Shown here piece after piece: positions 23,798 through 35,600 of a stretch of 64,000 bases of DNA. Positions within the stretch are counted from its first letter, which is position 1, and each line of letters begins with the position of its first letter. Origin of the DNA: Elysia crispata (Eukaryota > Mollusca > Gastropoda > Plakobranchidae); contig JAWDGP010002489.1 of NCBI GenBank assembly GCA_033675545.1, positions 1,041,501 to 1,105,500 on the forward strand, read 5' to 3'. Both the position numbers and the translations under genes were made by a program. The notes beneath the pieces are model-generated. The model saw nothing but the letters and a program-made list of their open reading frames with translations. It was not told the DNA's origin and made no database searches.

Positions 23798-26741
23798 GTG
23801 AGTAGTAAAAGGTACTCACTCTCAAGAAATGAGAAAGAGGCCCGAATCGTTATCTGGGCCGCCCGTGCTTAGAATGCAGGCTTCAGGCCTCAGATCCGGG
23901 CTGCTGAGCGGAACCAACCCAAAGCTCGATAGATGCCTGGATGGGTCTATGTCTTAGTTCTCCCAATATGATTTGGGCAAGGGCTTGTCATTCTTAAAGT
24001 TAAATTTATCAGGTCCATCCTTTTTAGCGAACTTTATTATTAAATCCGGAATAGAGAGATATAGACCTGAATATATTTAGAATATTATCTAGATCTAGAT
24101 CTAGGCCTATATTAGATCTAAATCTAGATCTAATCTAGTCTAGATCTAGATTCTAGATCTAGATTAGTCTAAGTAAAGTCTATTCTTGAGTTTTTAGGTT
24201 ATTTTTAAACCTTTAAGAAAATTGGATTAATCTAGTCTATATATTTACTATATTCTTTGAGCACTTGTTGCTAATCAAGATTTAGCCATAGCAAACCTGA
24301 TTGGTAGTGATGGAAGACAAGCAGGCCTATAATCTAGATTCTAGATCAAGACTAGTTGAGATCTTTATCATTCATTTTTTACTTAAACCAAGTCTTTAGG
24401 GTGTTTTTTTACTATCGGACCAACAGCTATTTGGGTTTGCAATTTATGATATTTATCTTATAAATGTATTTTGATGTGCTGAATACGAATTTGTAGCTCT
24501 CATTTTGCGCAAATAAATATTTTTCAAGATATTGGCATTGGTTTCTCCCTCTTTATCTTGCTTAGCATGCGTTCATTTCATCAAGGGATATATAACTTTC
24601 TAGCAAAAGTTGGTCCGATTCTACAAATTGACCGTCTTTAGTGTAGTTTCAATCAATTGATCTTACTTAAGATCTACATCTACCTATTATTTTTGTCATC
24701 CCATTTTAACCCCACAATATAAAAAAAAAAAACATTTTAGACAGAGTGGTTAGAAGAGTTGTAACACTCAGTCTGTTAATGACACCTGAAGATTTTGAAC
24801 TTTCTGCCTTGAAAATCTTCCTTTTGAGTCTGATTTAGTAGTTTATGAATCAGGGCAGTGAATTTAGAGTGACACCTTCACCTGGCTTCAATTTGATCAT
24901 TTGGCCTAGATTAACATGTAGTTGGTCATTGGCTGTATTACTACTATTTGTGTATATTGAAATTTTCTTTCTTTTGAGCTTGAGCACTGGTAAGACAGTT
25001 AAAGCCAGACAGACTGCCCAAGTTTTAATTATTAAATGTTGTTTCAACACATCTTCTTCATCATGAGCATGTATGGCAGTGATTACACTAATAAATGAAC
25101 CTAATTCACCTGACAATCTTTGAACATTCCTCATTTTTCACATTGCTTGGCGGATAGGCTTGGAAACTAGTACAAAAATTTCAATCAATGAATCTGTATT
25201 AGTTTATACCATTGAGAGCATGAAATAGGTTGCTTTGCCTGTTATTTTAGATCACGGTCTAAAAACTTGATAATGATATTTTATGAGGATTGAAAGTCAA
25301 TAATTGGAACACCAGTGATTGTGATCAGAAATGTCTTCAACATATATGGCAGTGCAGTTCAATTTTAAAATGTTGCTTGTAGAAGGATGTTTTGCCCTAT
25401 TCTTTTATCTTACCCATGATATTGGCTCACTATCCATAACCATATGTTTCAAAGTAATTGATAAGTTACATGCTCTTACAGGGTGCAATGTTTGAATCAT
25501 TTTATCTAAACCAGTATAATCGTTCCATGGTAAATAATGCCTCAATAGCACAAAACTAATTCTTTGGAATTTTGAGTGATTGTGATTTACAGCAGGTGGT
25601 ATAAAATTGTATGTAAATGGAATTAGCAATCTTCCTTTGAGAATTTAAACAAGACTTGGCCTGACACATTGGCAGAGCTTTGTCACACATGCTGGCCAAG
25701 TTAAACCTGAACACCAGCTACGCTGTAAACAGAGGTTTTATGAAATTTCAAAGAAACTTCACTTTGTTCAAATTAGTGAAATCATCTTGATTTTTCTCTG
25801 AATCTGAAAACAAGAATAGAAGACCTTTGCATGTTGTATTAGCTGAAGGAAAGGCATGGCAAAATTGTGGAAGAAAAATGTGAAAATGATATAAATTAGC
25901 TTCACTTGATGTTTATTGCATACACATGTCAACAATATTATTTTTTCAACAATAATTCTTTGTTAATAGTTTCTAGTTGCAATTTCACCCTTATTCTTTT
26001 GATTTTTTTTTATGGAGCTATTTGAATCATATGAACAGTGAAAAACAGGACATGAAAGTGTCACTGATTAATACAACCTTGAACTCATCCTGACCTAATT
26101 AATAATCAATAAATCAAAATCAAGTTTTGACACTTGGGTCGCAATGCAGGTCCAAATATTATGAAAAATGAATGTTCAAAAAGTTTTAATGAACAGTGAT
26201 GTTTTTAAGACTGTAAAGAGTCTTCAATGGGAGAAGGATGGCATGAGAATTCACTTAAAAGCAGTATCTATAAACATCGTTCTGTTAAGATGATGAAAAA
26301 TGGGATAAGTTCATAAAATTTTTCTTTACAGTAAAACTAATTAAGGTCTTCTTTTGAATTGAGCAAGCAAACTCTGTAGTCAAGTACGTCATAATCAGAA
26401 TTAAAACCTTAATGCCTAATTCCTTTCTTGAACAAAATAAAGTGAGGGCTAACTCTGTTTAGTAAATTTGAATAGACAAATCAGACTAAAATTTGGCTCA
26501 AAGAACTGATCCAAATACCAACTCATTTTATTTGTAGTAAAAAAAAGATAAAGAAAATATATATAAAATAAACAAAAACAAAAAAAAAACATCTAACCAA
26601 CGTTAATGCTAATGCTCAGGCTTTTACCTAAGGGTAAGTCCATCACAGTCTTATTCTGAGTCTTATTTATGGCATAGCCACTCTATGCCATTTAACATTT
26701 CTCTATTATAATCTATCAACCATTTTTCTTTTCTTCTTTAG
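23798..26741 (+). other. Inferred first intron of the transposase-derived gene
   Basis: AT-rich sequence ending in a good polypyrimidine tract and acceptor (ttttcttttcttctttag). Apart from the TCTAGATC cluster no repeat or exon was recognised. The 23830-23960 part is locally GC-richer and unexplained. Confidence 0.5.
24075..24172. repeat. TCTAGATC-word cluster
   Basis: Repeated CTAGATCTAGATCT-type palindromic words in irregular register. They form short perfect palindromes but no regular array. Confidence 0.7.
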
Positions 26742-28409
26742 ACAAAGCCTCAACATGTGAGCAAAAAAGATGAAGAAACATCTGACTCATCATCAATTCC
26801 CTTGCATGAAAATAACGCCATAACAGCTCCTGCAGACTGGGATGAAGGTGGAGGAGATTGTGTGGATGGAGTGGTGGACATGAATGCCCTTTTACATGAA
26901 CCATGTGTGACAAACCTTTTTTCAGGGGTACCACCTTTGCAGCAAAACGGTCACCATACTATACTAGATAAAGTCATGGACATGGGTCCCATGCTTGAAG
27001 CTTACAAAGGTAATACAGAGGAGACAGAGGCTAAGCCAGGATTAGGGATTGAGGCTGAGGAGGAGGATGAAGAGATGGCTGAATCTGCAACAGCCTCACC
27101 AGAGAACTCTCCAGCTCCTAGTCCCGCTGTGATAAGCAGTGATAATGATGTCATAATACAGGGAAGACGACCTATTTTTTCAGAGTCTGAGGAGACAAAT
27201 ATAGCCACTAGACTTAAACAATGGAAAGACCAGGGTATGAAATACACTCGACTGGATGTAGTAAAAATGGCCTCAGAATATGCAATTCACCTTGGCAAGA
27301 GACCTCAAGGACGACCTCTAACTGTCAAATGGTTTCGCAGTTTCCTCACTCGTCACCCTGAATGCTACATCAGAAAATCTAGAAGGGTTAAAACAGAACG
27401 ACCAGAAAGGCAACATTTTAATCAGCTAGATGCCATCCTCTCCAGACATGGGATGAAAGAGAGCCCACATTGTATCTTTAGCCTTGTGGAGCTACCTCTC
27501 ACCGTGCTTAAGAATGGTGCTGAGATTTCTGCAATGGTTGACAGCATGGGACCCCAGGATCTTTCTCTGAATGGGAAGTCATCAGGAGTGAATGGTTCAA
27601 ATAAAAGCCATCATCGAAAGTTTTCATTCCTGGGAAAAGTGCCCTCCAGTATCCTTTTTTGTGGAAGTGCTGCTGGTCAGGCTCTGCCCCCTTTTCTCGT
27701 CTTCTCTGGCAAGACACTGGACAAGACCCTGCTTACTGGAGCAACCCCTGGAGCTGGAGGTATGGCCTGCCCTGCAGGAAGAGCCACTTCAGAAGTTTTG
27801 GTAACTTTCTTAAGAGAGCACTTTCTTGCACAAGCACCGGGCCGTGCTGGAGATACTTTAGTTTTACTTTTGGATGCCAACTTAGGCCGCTGCCTGAGTC
27901 AGGCAGCTCTTGATTTGGGCTCTGCTTTCAAGGTAGTCTTTGTGACAGGCCAGGCTTCACTAAATCCACAACTTCATCCCATGGCTGTTGGTTGTTGTAA
28001 CACCTTTCATAGGGAACTCTGCTTTGAGCTGCAAAAGCCACTCTATGCATCTGAAACGCCAACCATCTCAGCTGCATCAATCTGCGAATTTCTCTGCAGA
28101 CTTTATCACAGAAATATGTCGGCAGAAAACCTTCATGCCAGTTTTCGTAAAGCAGGAATATACCCTTTCAATCCCTCAACCTGCCGCAAGCGCTATGGAT
28201 CAATGGCGCCTACTCTGGCACTTAGTCCTGCAAGTCTTATTCCTCCAGTGTTGGATGATGGAATGAGTGGCAGTGGTGGCTTGATGAGCTGCAGTAATGG
28301 AGCTGATTTTCAAGAGATGCCAAGTGATTTGAGTTTAAAGTCTAGGCGCGGCCAGGGAAATGGTGATGGCCTAGACAGCAGCATCGCCAGTGATGGTGAT
28401 ATGCCTTGA
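26742..28409 (+). CDS. Domesticated pogo/CENP-B-type transposase-derived protein (large 3' exon)
   Basis: The exon opens after an acceptor at 26741 and runs 555 codons to TGA at 28407-28409. An acidic Glu-rich N-terminal part (about 27040-27090) precedes a CENP-B-type helix-turn-helix (about 27176-27365: ATRLKQWKDQGMKYTRLDVV … GRPLTVKWFRSFLTRHPE). A DDE-superfamily-like region follows (FSFLGKVPSSILFCGSAAGQ, LVLLLDANLGRC, ENLHASFRKAGIYPFNPST). The usual catalytic blocks are degenerate: the LLLDN-H motif reads LLLDANLGRC and the LQPLDVG-type block reads LHPMAVG, so cleavage activity is improbable. Two CtBP-type motifs are present, PQDLS (27552-27566) and PSDLSLK (28320-28340). The intact frame, spliced structure and absence of terminal repeats indicate a host gene. 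The likely role is DNA-binding repression, by inference. I cannot name an orthologue; POGK, JRK and TIGD proteins are relatives. Confidence 0.82.
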   Translation, partial: TKPQHVSKKDEETSDSSSIPLHENNAITAPADWDEGGGDCVDGVVDMNALLHEPCVTNLFSGVPPLQQNGHHTILDKVMDMGPMLEAYKGNTEETEAKPGLGIEAEEEDEEMAESATASPENSPAPSPAVISSDNDVIIQGRRPIFSESEETNIATRLKQWKDQGMKYTRLDVVKMASEYAIHLGKRPQGRPLTVKWFRSFLTRHPECYIRKSRRVKTERPERQHFNQLDAILSRHGMKESPHCIFSLVELPLTVLKNGAEISAMVDSMGPQDLSLNGKSSGVNGSNKSHHRKFSFLGKVPSSILFCGSAAGQALPPFLVFSGKTLDKTLLTGATPGAGGMACPAGRATSEVLVTFLREHFLAQAPGRAGDTLVLLLDANLGRCLSQAALDLGSAFKVVFVTGQASLNPQLHPMAVGCCNTFHRELCFELQKPLYASETPTISAASICEFLCRLYHRNMSAENLHASFRKAGIYPFNPSTCRKRYGSMAPTLALSPASLIPPVLDDGMSGSGGLMSCSNGADFQEMPSDLSLKSRRGQGNGDGLDSSIASDGDMP

Positions 28410-28417
28410 AAGCTTTG

Positions 28418-28423
28418 AATAAA
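28418..28423 (+). promoter_or_regulatory. AATAAA close behind the stop codon
   Basis: A canonical poly(A) hexamer starts nine bases after the TGA of the transposase-derived gene. This would give an unusually short 3' UTR, so it is probably not the main site. Confidence 0.3.
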
Positions 28424-31400
28424 TAATTACTCACACTTTGATTACTTTTCTCTCTTAGAAAGAAGTTGCCTTCTAAAGTTTTATGTTCTATATTATGAAT
28501 TGTGAAAAAAAAGTTACTAACACCTTTGTGTCATCTGCTATATTACTCCTCATAAGTGTACAAACATTTACATTGCTGCCACTGAATATTCCAATATTGT
28601 GGTATTATGCATGATTTCTTCAATTTTTTTTTTGTTTGTGCTGTAGACGTGCACAAAGACGATTCAAAGATTTAAAGTAAGAGAAAAAAACTAGAAGTAC
28701 TTATAAATATTTGTGAATATCCAACGTCCTTTTCCAAGTAAATTATATGAGGCTTCAGATATTATAGCTGAAGAAAATTTTGTAACAGCAGAGCTATACC
28801 TCTCAAGTGTGTTCAAAGGTTTTCACTGAAATTTTTTCTTTGTTTTTTTTTTGAACTTCTAGTCATTTTTAATGCTATATCTCCTGAATTTACCTTTGGG
28901 AGTGTGGTTTTGCATTTGTTTTTTGCACAAGATCATGAACGCACTAAAGACAAGTCCCACCAGAAATGTGTTTGAAGTGCATTTAATTTTTAATATATCA
29001 TTTTCTCTGATGCCATTGCATTTTACAACTACAACATTTGTTGCCATTGTTGTAAATGATCTTTAGGATGACACTAAATATTAAAACTTTTAATTATAGA
29101 AAATGAAAGTGACAGGTTCTTGGTTTTTACCCTGAAAGCATCTTACACTTATTTTTCATGACAGTTGGCCTGGGCATTGAGATTGTTTTTTAAATCTCTC
29201 CCTAAGGCTCCAAGAGAGCTCTAGTCAATTTTAAAGTTTTACCAAACGACTGCCATACACGTTGTCGGTAATATTCTTTTTTTTTTTTTTGCATTTTGCA
29301 TGTGTCTTTAATATTTTTATAATTGACAAGGCTTGATTGTTTGCCATTATAATCTCAATTATGTTGTTATATTTGTGTCTCAGACCTCAGTATTGATGTA
29401 TCAGTGTACACAGTACAGTAATGCCAGAATTGTTGGCTTCTCAATGTCTTCAACCTTGCAAACATTTAATGGTAGTATCACATTGGAGAAGTAGACAAAG
29501 GAGTTAAATTCTCCATAAGATTTTTGAATTTCATCCTTTACCATCTTTTGTGGAAGAAAAGAGGTCATTTTTTTCTGCTTCAAATGAGCTAACTTTTTAT
29601 TATATTTTTACTTAGAAAGTTGCTACTGTTTATTTCCGGATAAATAATTTTCTCTCATCACACTTTTATTTTAGTTAAATAAGACTTAGGTTCACAAAAA
29701 AAATGGAGGTTTTTGGGGTTTGAAAAGGAAATAGAAATAATTATGTAGCATATATTACAGTGGAATCTAGATAAAAAGAACAACTCAGGGCTGAAACAAT
29801 TAGTTGGCTTTAAACATTTCACCAATATAAATACAAAATAAGAACACCAAACAGAGTTTACTTGAAGAAAGAGTTTCCCTTAAAGGTTTTGACTTAAACT
29901 GGAATACACAGTTCTTCATGTAAAGAAATTAAATTTTTCCAATTTTATCTGTTTGTGAATCCAGTCATCAGACTGACCATTTTGTGGTGCACGGCATACC
30001 GGAAAAGCAAAAGTATGGCTTGGTTTATTTGCCAATTTACTGACAATGCACACCAGTTCTTTGGAGCCAATTAATCTTAGCCTTGCCTAATGACTGTTAA
30101 AAGATTTTTACTTGTACATCAAACTGTTTTATAAGATGTGCCTAATTTTCAAAGTGATTTTGTGACAGTCAATGTAGCTTCATCTGGTGGGTAGAGTATT
30201 ACAGATAACGTTATGGTAAGTCAGTCTACTTTTTGCAAAATAGTCAGGTTGACATTTTGAAGTTATTAACCAGCATTTAAAAAAAAAAGACAGAAAATTG
30301 CTGAAAATAAATATTGATTACCATGATGTTTAAAAGGCTTAGGAATCAAAGTAGAATTTACAACACCCAAAAAAAATCATAGTAGACATCAGGTAGCAAA
30401 GCTGGTGAACATTTTTCTATCCTGAATATGGTACTGGTAATCCAAAAAGCTTCTAAATTCAGAAATTCTAAAGTTACGCGGAATATTTTAAATTTACCAC
30501 TTTAAGATTGATTCTGTGGCTTAGTTTTATTATAATTGCTACAGGAAATAGAGACCTGTTGTTAATTTTGAGCTTTTGTAGTGAACCAGATTAAGATAAT
30601 AATAGTCACAACTTTTAATGAATTAATATTAGTAGGTCTTGATTGTGGTTTTGGCAACTGCAGCAGCACTAGTATCATTAGGAGAAGTGGCAATGGTGGC
30701 AGGAGCAATATCATATTAATAGAAAAATATTGGTAGGAAATGATGAAATTATAGCAGAATCTTATTATAATAGAATTAAATTAAATATACATGTTGAATA
30801 ATGATTGTAATAATTGTTGTTATTGAATCTGCAATAGTTAATTTGTTGTAATAACAGCTCTAGGAAAAACTCCTAACATTTGTATTCTCATACAAGTGGG
30901 AATCGTTCTGTTAAGGAGGTCCTTTTTTACTTTTCATAATTTTCAATTTTTTTTTGCTGTTAATTTCATTAATAGTTGATTAGCAAGCATACAAGTGATG
31001 GTAAAGGTTAAGTTTGAAAACTTTAAAAAAAATTTTGTATTATACCGTAATGTTTTTTATGCAGCTGTACACGTTTTACAGACCATACAATATAACTTGA
31101 GCAGCATGAGCTTTTGGTTTAATTGGAATGAAGACATCAGTTTTTAAATTTGAAACATGGTTATCATCTTATGGCAATGACTTTATTGAATTGTATGTAG
31201 AAGAGTTAGCAAAAGTTGTGTTTTTAATTTTTAATATGCTCATGGTGTATTAAGATGTACCTTAGTTTGTAATTTGTTCAATGCTCATTGGAAATGTTTC
31301 TTTGGTAGATTTTTTTATCTTGTTCTTTAAACATTTTTTTAGAGAGAGGGGCGGGATTTGTGATGAGATGAAATGATTTCTTTCTTTGTCAAATAATATG

Positions 31401-32633
31401 AACGTCCCTGTCTGTCTTTTCTATTTAATATCTTTTCCCAGTAATTTTGATATGTAAATTTTCTCTACTTAAAGTGCCATGTCCAGGCATCTGGCCTTGC
31501 TTTGTTGTTTTTTGTTTTTTTTTACAACAAGAAAGATGCCTTGATAACTCTACTCTTACGCCATTATCAATGGCTTGAAATCATCTTGTTAAAGTCTGGT
31601 TAGACACCACATTCTATTATGCATCCTGACATGAGATCTGAAAACTGTCTTTAACCTCCAAAGATTATTTGTGCCTTTTTTAAAAGAAGGTCATTCTTTG
31701 AAATTTGCGGTGCTCTTAAAATTAAATTTCAAGATTTCAAGCCAAAAAAAAATGGTAAAAATGAATACACGATTACAGAGTTTCATTGAAACACATCATA
31801 CATTTGCATTCATTTACTTCTGTGTCTTCATAGATCTGTTTTTGAAATATATTCTATACTGTATATGGTTTATTTTTTTCTACTTCCCCATTCCTTTGTT
31901 ATTTTGTTTGTGCAGTTTTTTTTCTTTCTAATATTACACTGAATATTTAAATAATATCTAGTCAAAGCTTGCCAAAATACTGTTTTAATGCATTGGATAG
32001 GATAATAATTGTAGAGAAATGAATCCAACATTCTGATATTATTTAATGTACGATCTGTAGGATTAAAACAAAAAAAACTTTCCTGCTTCTTTGAAAGAGA
32101 TGACAACGGAATATTTGATACAGACTATAAGCCTCATTCTTATTCCAAGGATTCAGCATTATGAGAAGTCAGAAAAAATGTTATCAGTTGAGAAAAAATT
32201 TTTTTAATATTGTACTTATAGTTGAATATCAATTATTATGATTAAATTTTTAGCTCTCAAGAGTTAAGTTTTAGAAGGTTGAAAAGTTGTTTACTTTTAG
32301 GACTGATCTTTTTGTTTAAATTATGCTTTTTTTTTTGGCTGTAGTTACAATGCCTTCTTCAACAAACTCCATCAAATATTATTAAGTCATCTGATCACTT
32401 CCATAGTTAATAAGTCTTAAAGTTTTTGGAAGTACTTTGCACGAGGTATTGAATATGATTGTGCTAGTTATCAACTTAACCTGGCTAGACACAACTCTAT
32501 TGAACTAAAAATATTACCATGTCCATGACACTCCAATCTTTTAATTAAGAATGCTCTGTTTTAAGTTTTTGGACACTGCAATATAATTTTTACAAGGAAA
32601 TCTTGATTTTCAATGTTTATCATTACTCATGAA

Positions 32634-32667
<34 letters not shown>

Positions 32668-32670
32668 TTT
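32634..32670. repeat. (AT)n-poly(T) tract
   Basis: A short AT microsatellite passes into a run of about 20 T. Confidence 0.85.
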
Positions 32671-35600
32671 ACTCAGCAGTCAGATGCCATTATATTGCTT
32701 AAAATTTTCATCCCTATGATATATTGGACTCTGAAACCCATAATTATAAATAATAGCTAGAAAATCCTTTGTGAAACAAAAAAATTATTTCAATATTACT
32801 AAAAAAATAATTTTGTTTAAGGCCACTGCCTATTAAGTCATGAACCTAAAACCCAAAAATGTATTCAATTGCTGTGTAAGTCAAAAAACATGTTCGTAAA
32901 TTAAAGCAACATTGAAATGGAAAGATTTGGAAAAATGATTTTTCTATTGTATTAAATGGTCTGCTGTTATGTAGTATGCCTTGCAGTTGAAGGTTTTGTG
33001 CCCATTAAAAAGAGGCATGATTCAAATGGTAAGCTTTTGTTTTTAATGCAAAAGACAAACCTAAGTGAAGGAAATGCTCATTCCCCTTCTGGAAGTGAAG
33101 TGTTCAATCTAATCAATGTTCCCAGACATATAGAATACTCTAACCTTCTTTTTAATTTTTCACACCCATTCAGTGTGCCTTTCACACATAGCATGGTTGC
33201 AATCTTTTTGACTGCATGGATACCAAACTATGACTGTTAACTCAAAGTTTTATATTTGTCGTTTTTTTACTTCAGCTGAGGTGTTTCAATCCCTAAAGTT
33301 CCTTGTGCATACATGGAGACAGAAACAAAGATTAATGCTGGTTAAATTAAGTCTGTTTCCCTCTGCAGGTTTAGATCACATCAGGTTTGATAGTGAAATC
33401 TCATTAATGTCAGCCAATGGCTCTTCCCACTGAGCTTTCTGGCTCCTCAATCTGTTTCAAAATACTGTTCGCTTTCTAACATAGTAGAATCTTCATAATT
33501 AACATTTTATATGTGAAAGGTAGTATGTATGAATAAAATTTTTAAATATTTGTTTCAATTTTTTTTCAAGTTAATTGACTGGAAGACCAAAAATTTATAT
33601 TACTCTTCAGTGCTATTGTATGTGGTAGTTGAATATGAAGAGGAAAAAAAAATGTTTTTATTTATTCTGTGTCAACATCACCTTGTCTTTTTTTGTTTGG
33701 TGGTTTTTATTTTTTTTTTTGTTATGTTTCTTTTGATAGTAATTTTATATCACATAAATTTGCTCTAGGTGTTTGTGTTTTTTTGTGGTAAAAAACTGAA
33801 AGTTTTCTGTGGCTCTTTATAATTAAAAGAGAAATCCAATGAGATGATACATCTGCTTTGTATAAATCATGCTCTTTTTTGAATTTACATTTTTTACATA
33901 TGTAAAGTTGATATATGCTAAAGTTAAATGAGTGTGACTGTAATCCTTTGCAAGCTAACTCTTTGAAATGTTACAATAATAACTAACACTGTCCAAACAG
34001 AATACCAAGTGCTCATATCTAAATCCTAGTCCGTAGTCAATACTTATTTTTCTGACTATTTTACACAGTATCAATGTTGAATCCCAGGTTTTATTTTTTT
34101 TTTCTATTAAACCTGACTGGCTCAATATCATATGTCATATTTTGTCACTGTCTAAGTTGCTTATTTAAGTTTATCATCATTGGCTTGTTTTTCATAAACT
34201 CATTTTCCTTTTGAATATGATTGTTTTTCAACCTTATTGTTAAGAACACCTTGCTCATTAATTTTTACAATATTTGTTTGATATTTATTTGTTGTTTGTT
34301 CTTTGGTTTGAAACAAAGGCATGTAAAAAGCTTTTTATGTTAATTTTTTAAAAGAGATGATCACAATCTTTTCACTTATTTTAACAAAAATGTACTCAAT
34401 ATTGTTATATCACATACTTCAACTTACATTTTTTATTTGCTCAGACCAAGCTTTTTACTACCGTTGGTATTATTTTGACCAGATTCAACCTTTTATGTAT
34501 TTTATTTTGCCTTGTATCTGCATCTCTATTTGGAATAAATTCCAGTTATCCATTTAATTTTGAAATCTGAAAATCCTTTACCATAAGAAAGATAAATTAT
34601 ATGCTCTGTCAAATTTACATTGTTTTCTACGAAAATTGTGTAAATGATTTCCACAGATCTGCTGTTTTGTGTAGTAGCATCCACTGCATTGAAGTACCTT
34701 GATTACTATCTTGTTTCAAAAATATAAATATAAGGCCAAAAAGGAACATTTTTTTTTATTTCTTAACATAGACACTGTCGTCATATTCCTGTCAATCAGA
34801 TTGGGTTGAAATAAATTCGTAAAATAGGATATCTTGCATTTGTACAAAAAAATTTTGGCGTTTTTTTTCTGAACTTTACTGGCATGTCAATTAGCCTTCA
34901 GCTAACAATTAGCAAATGAAACTTTTTTTTCAACCATACCTTAGCTTGTTCCCATGCTTGATCCTTTTTATGGCCTCATTAACTTGATGTGTGTTTTTTT
35001 TTCATTTGATCATATACGTGATGAATCAGACCTATAAATGTATTTTAGACGTTGTGTTGACACTTTTTGGGAGCTGTTCGCTTGATTATATCTAAAGTGT
35101 GAAACAGAAAGACTTATACATTTTTTACAAAATACTCTCACTTGAAATGGCTTACCCTTACTGAAATTATATATATATATCTATATATTTTTAATGCCAA
35201 GGTGTGCCTAATGTTGTTATCTGCACTTACTGTTTTAATGTGATTGAAACTCTCTTTAAGAAATATTTTTAACTTTAGATTTGGTGTCAAATTTTTACAA
35301 GTTTTTATGGAAAATTCATCAGTCAATGGTGAAAGAGTTTTTTACCAGTGTGCCTTGTGCAGTGCATTTTCAATAGAATAATCTTTGATGAAGAAACATG
35401 ATTTCTAATGCAACTTCATCATGTTGGTGATACCAAATTTTTAATGAACGCCTTAGATCATGTCAAACAGGCATGGTAATTTTATGAAAGATTTATTATA
35501 CTGCTAGCACTAGTTACAAATAAATATTTATACTAGATCTAAAGAAATCCCTTTGGTAACCCATGAAACTTGAAAAAGTTATCACATTTTGGTTGGTGGG

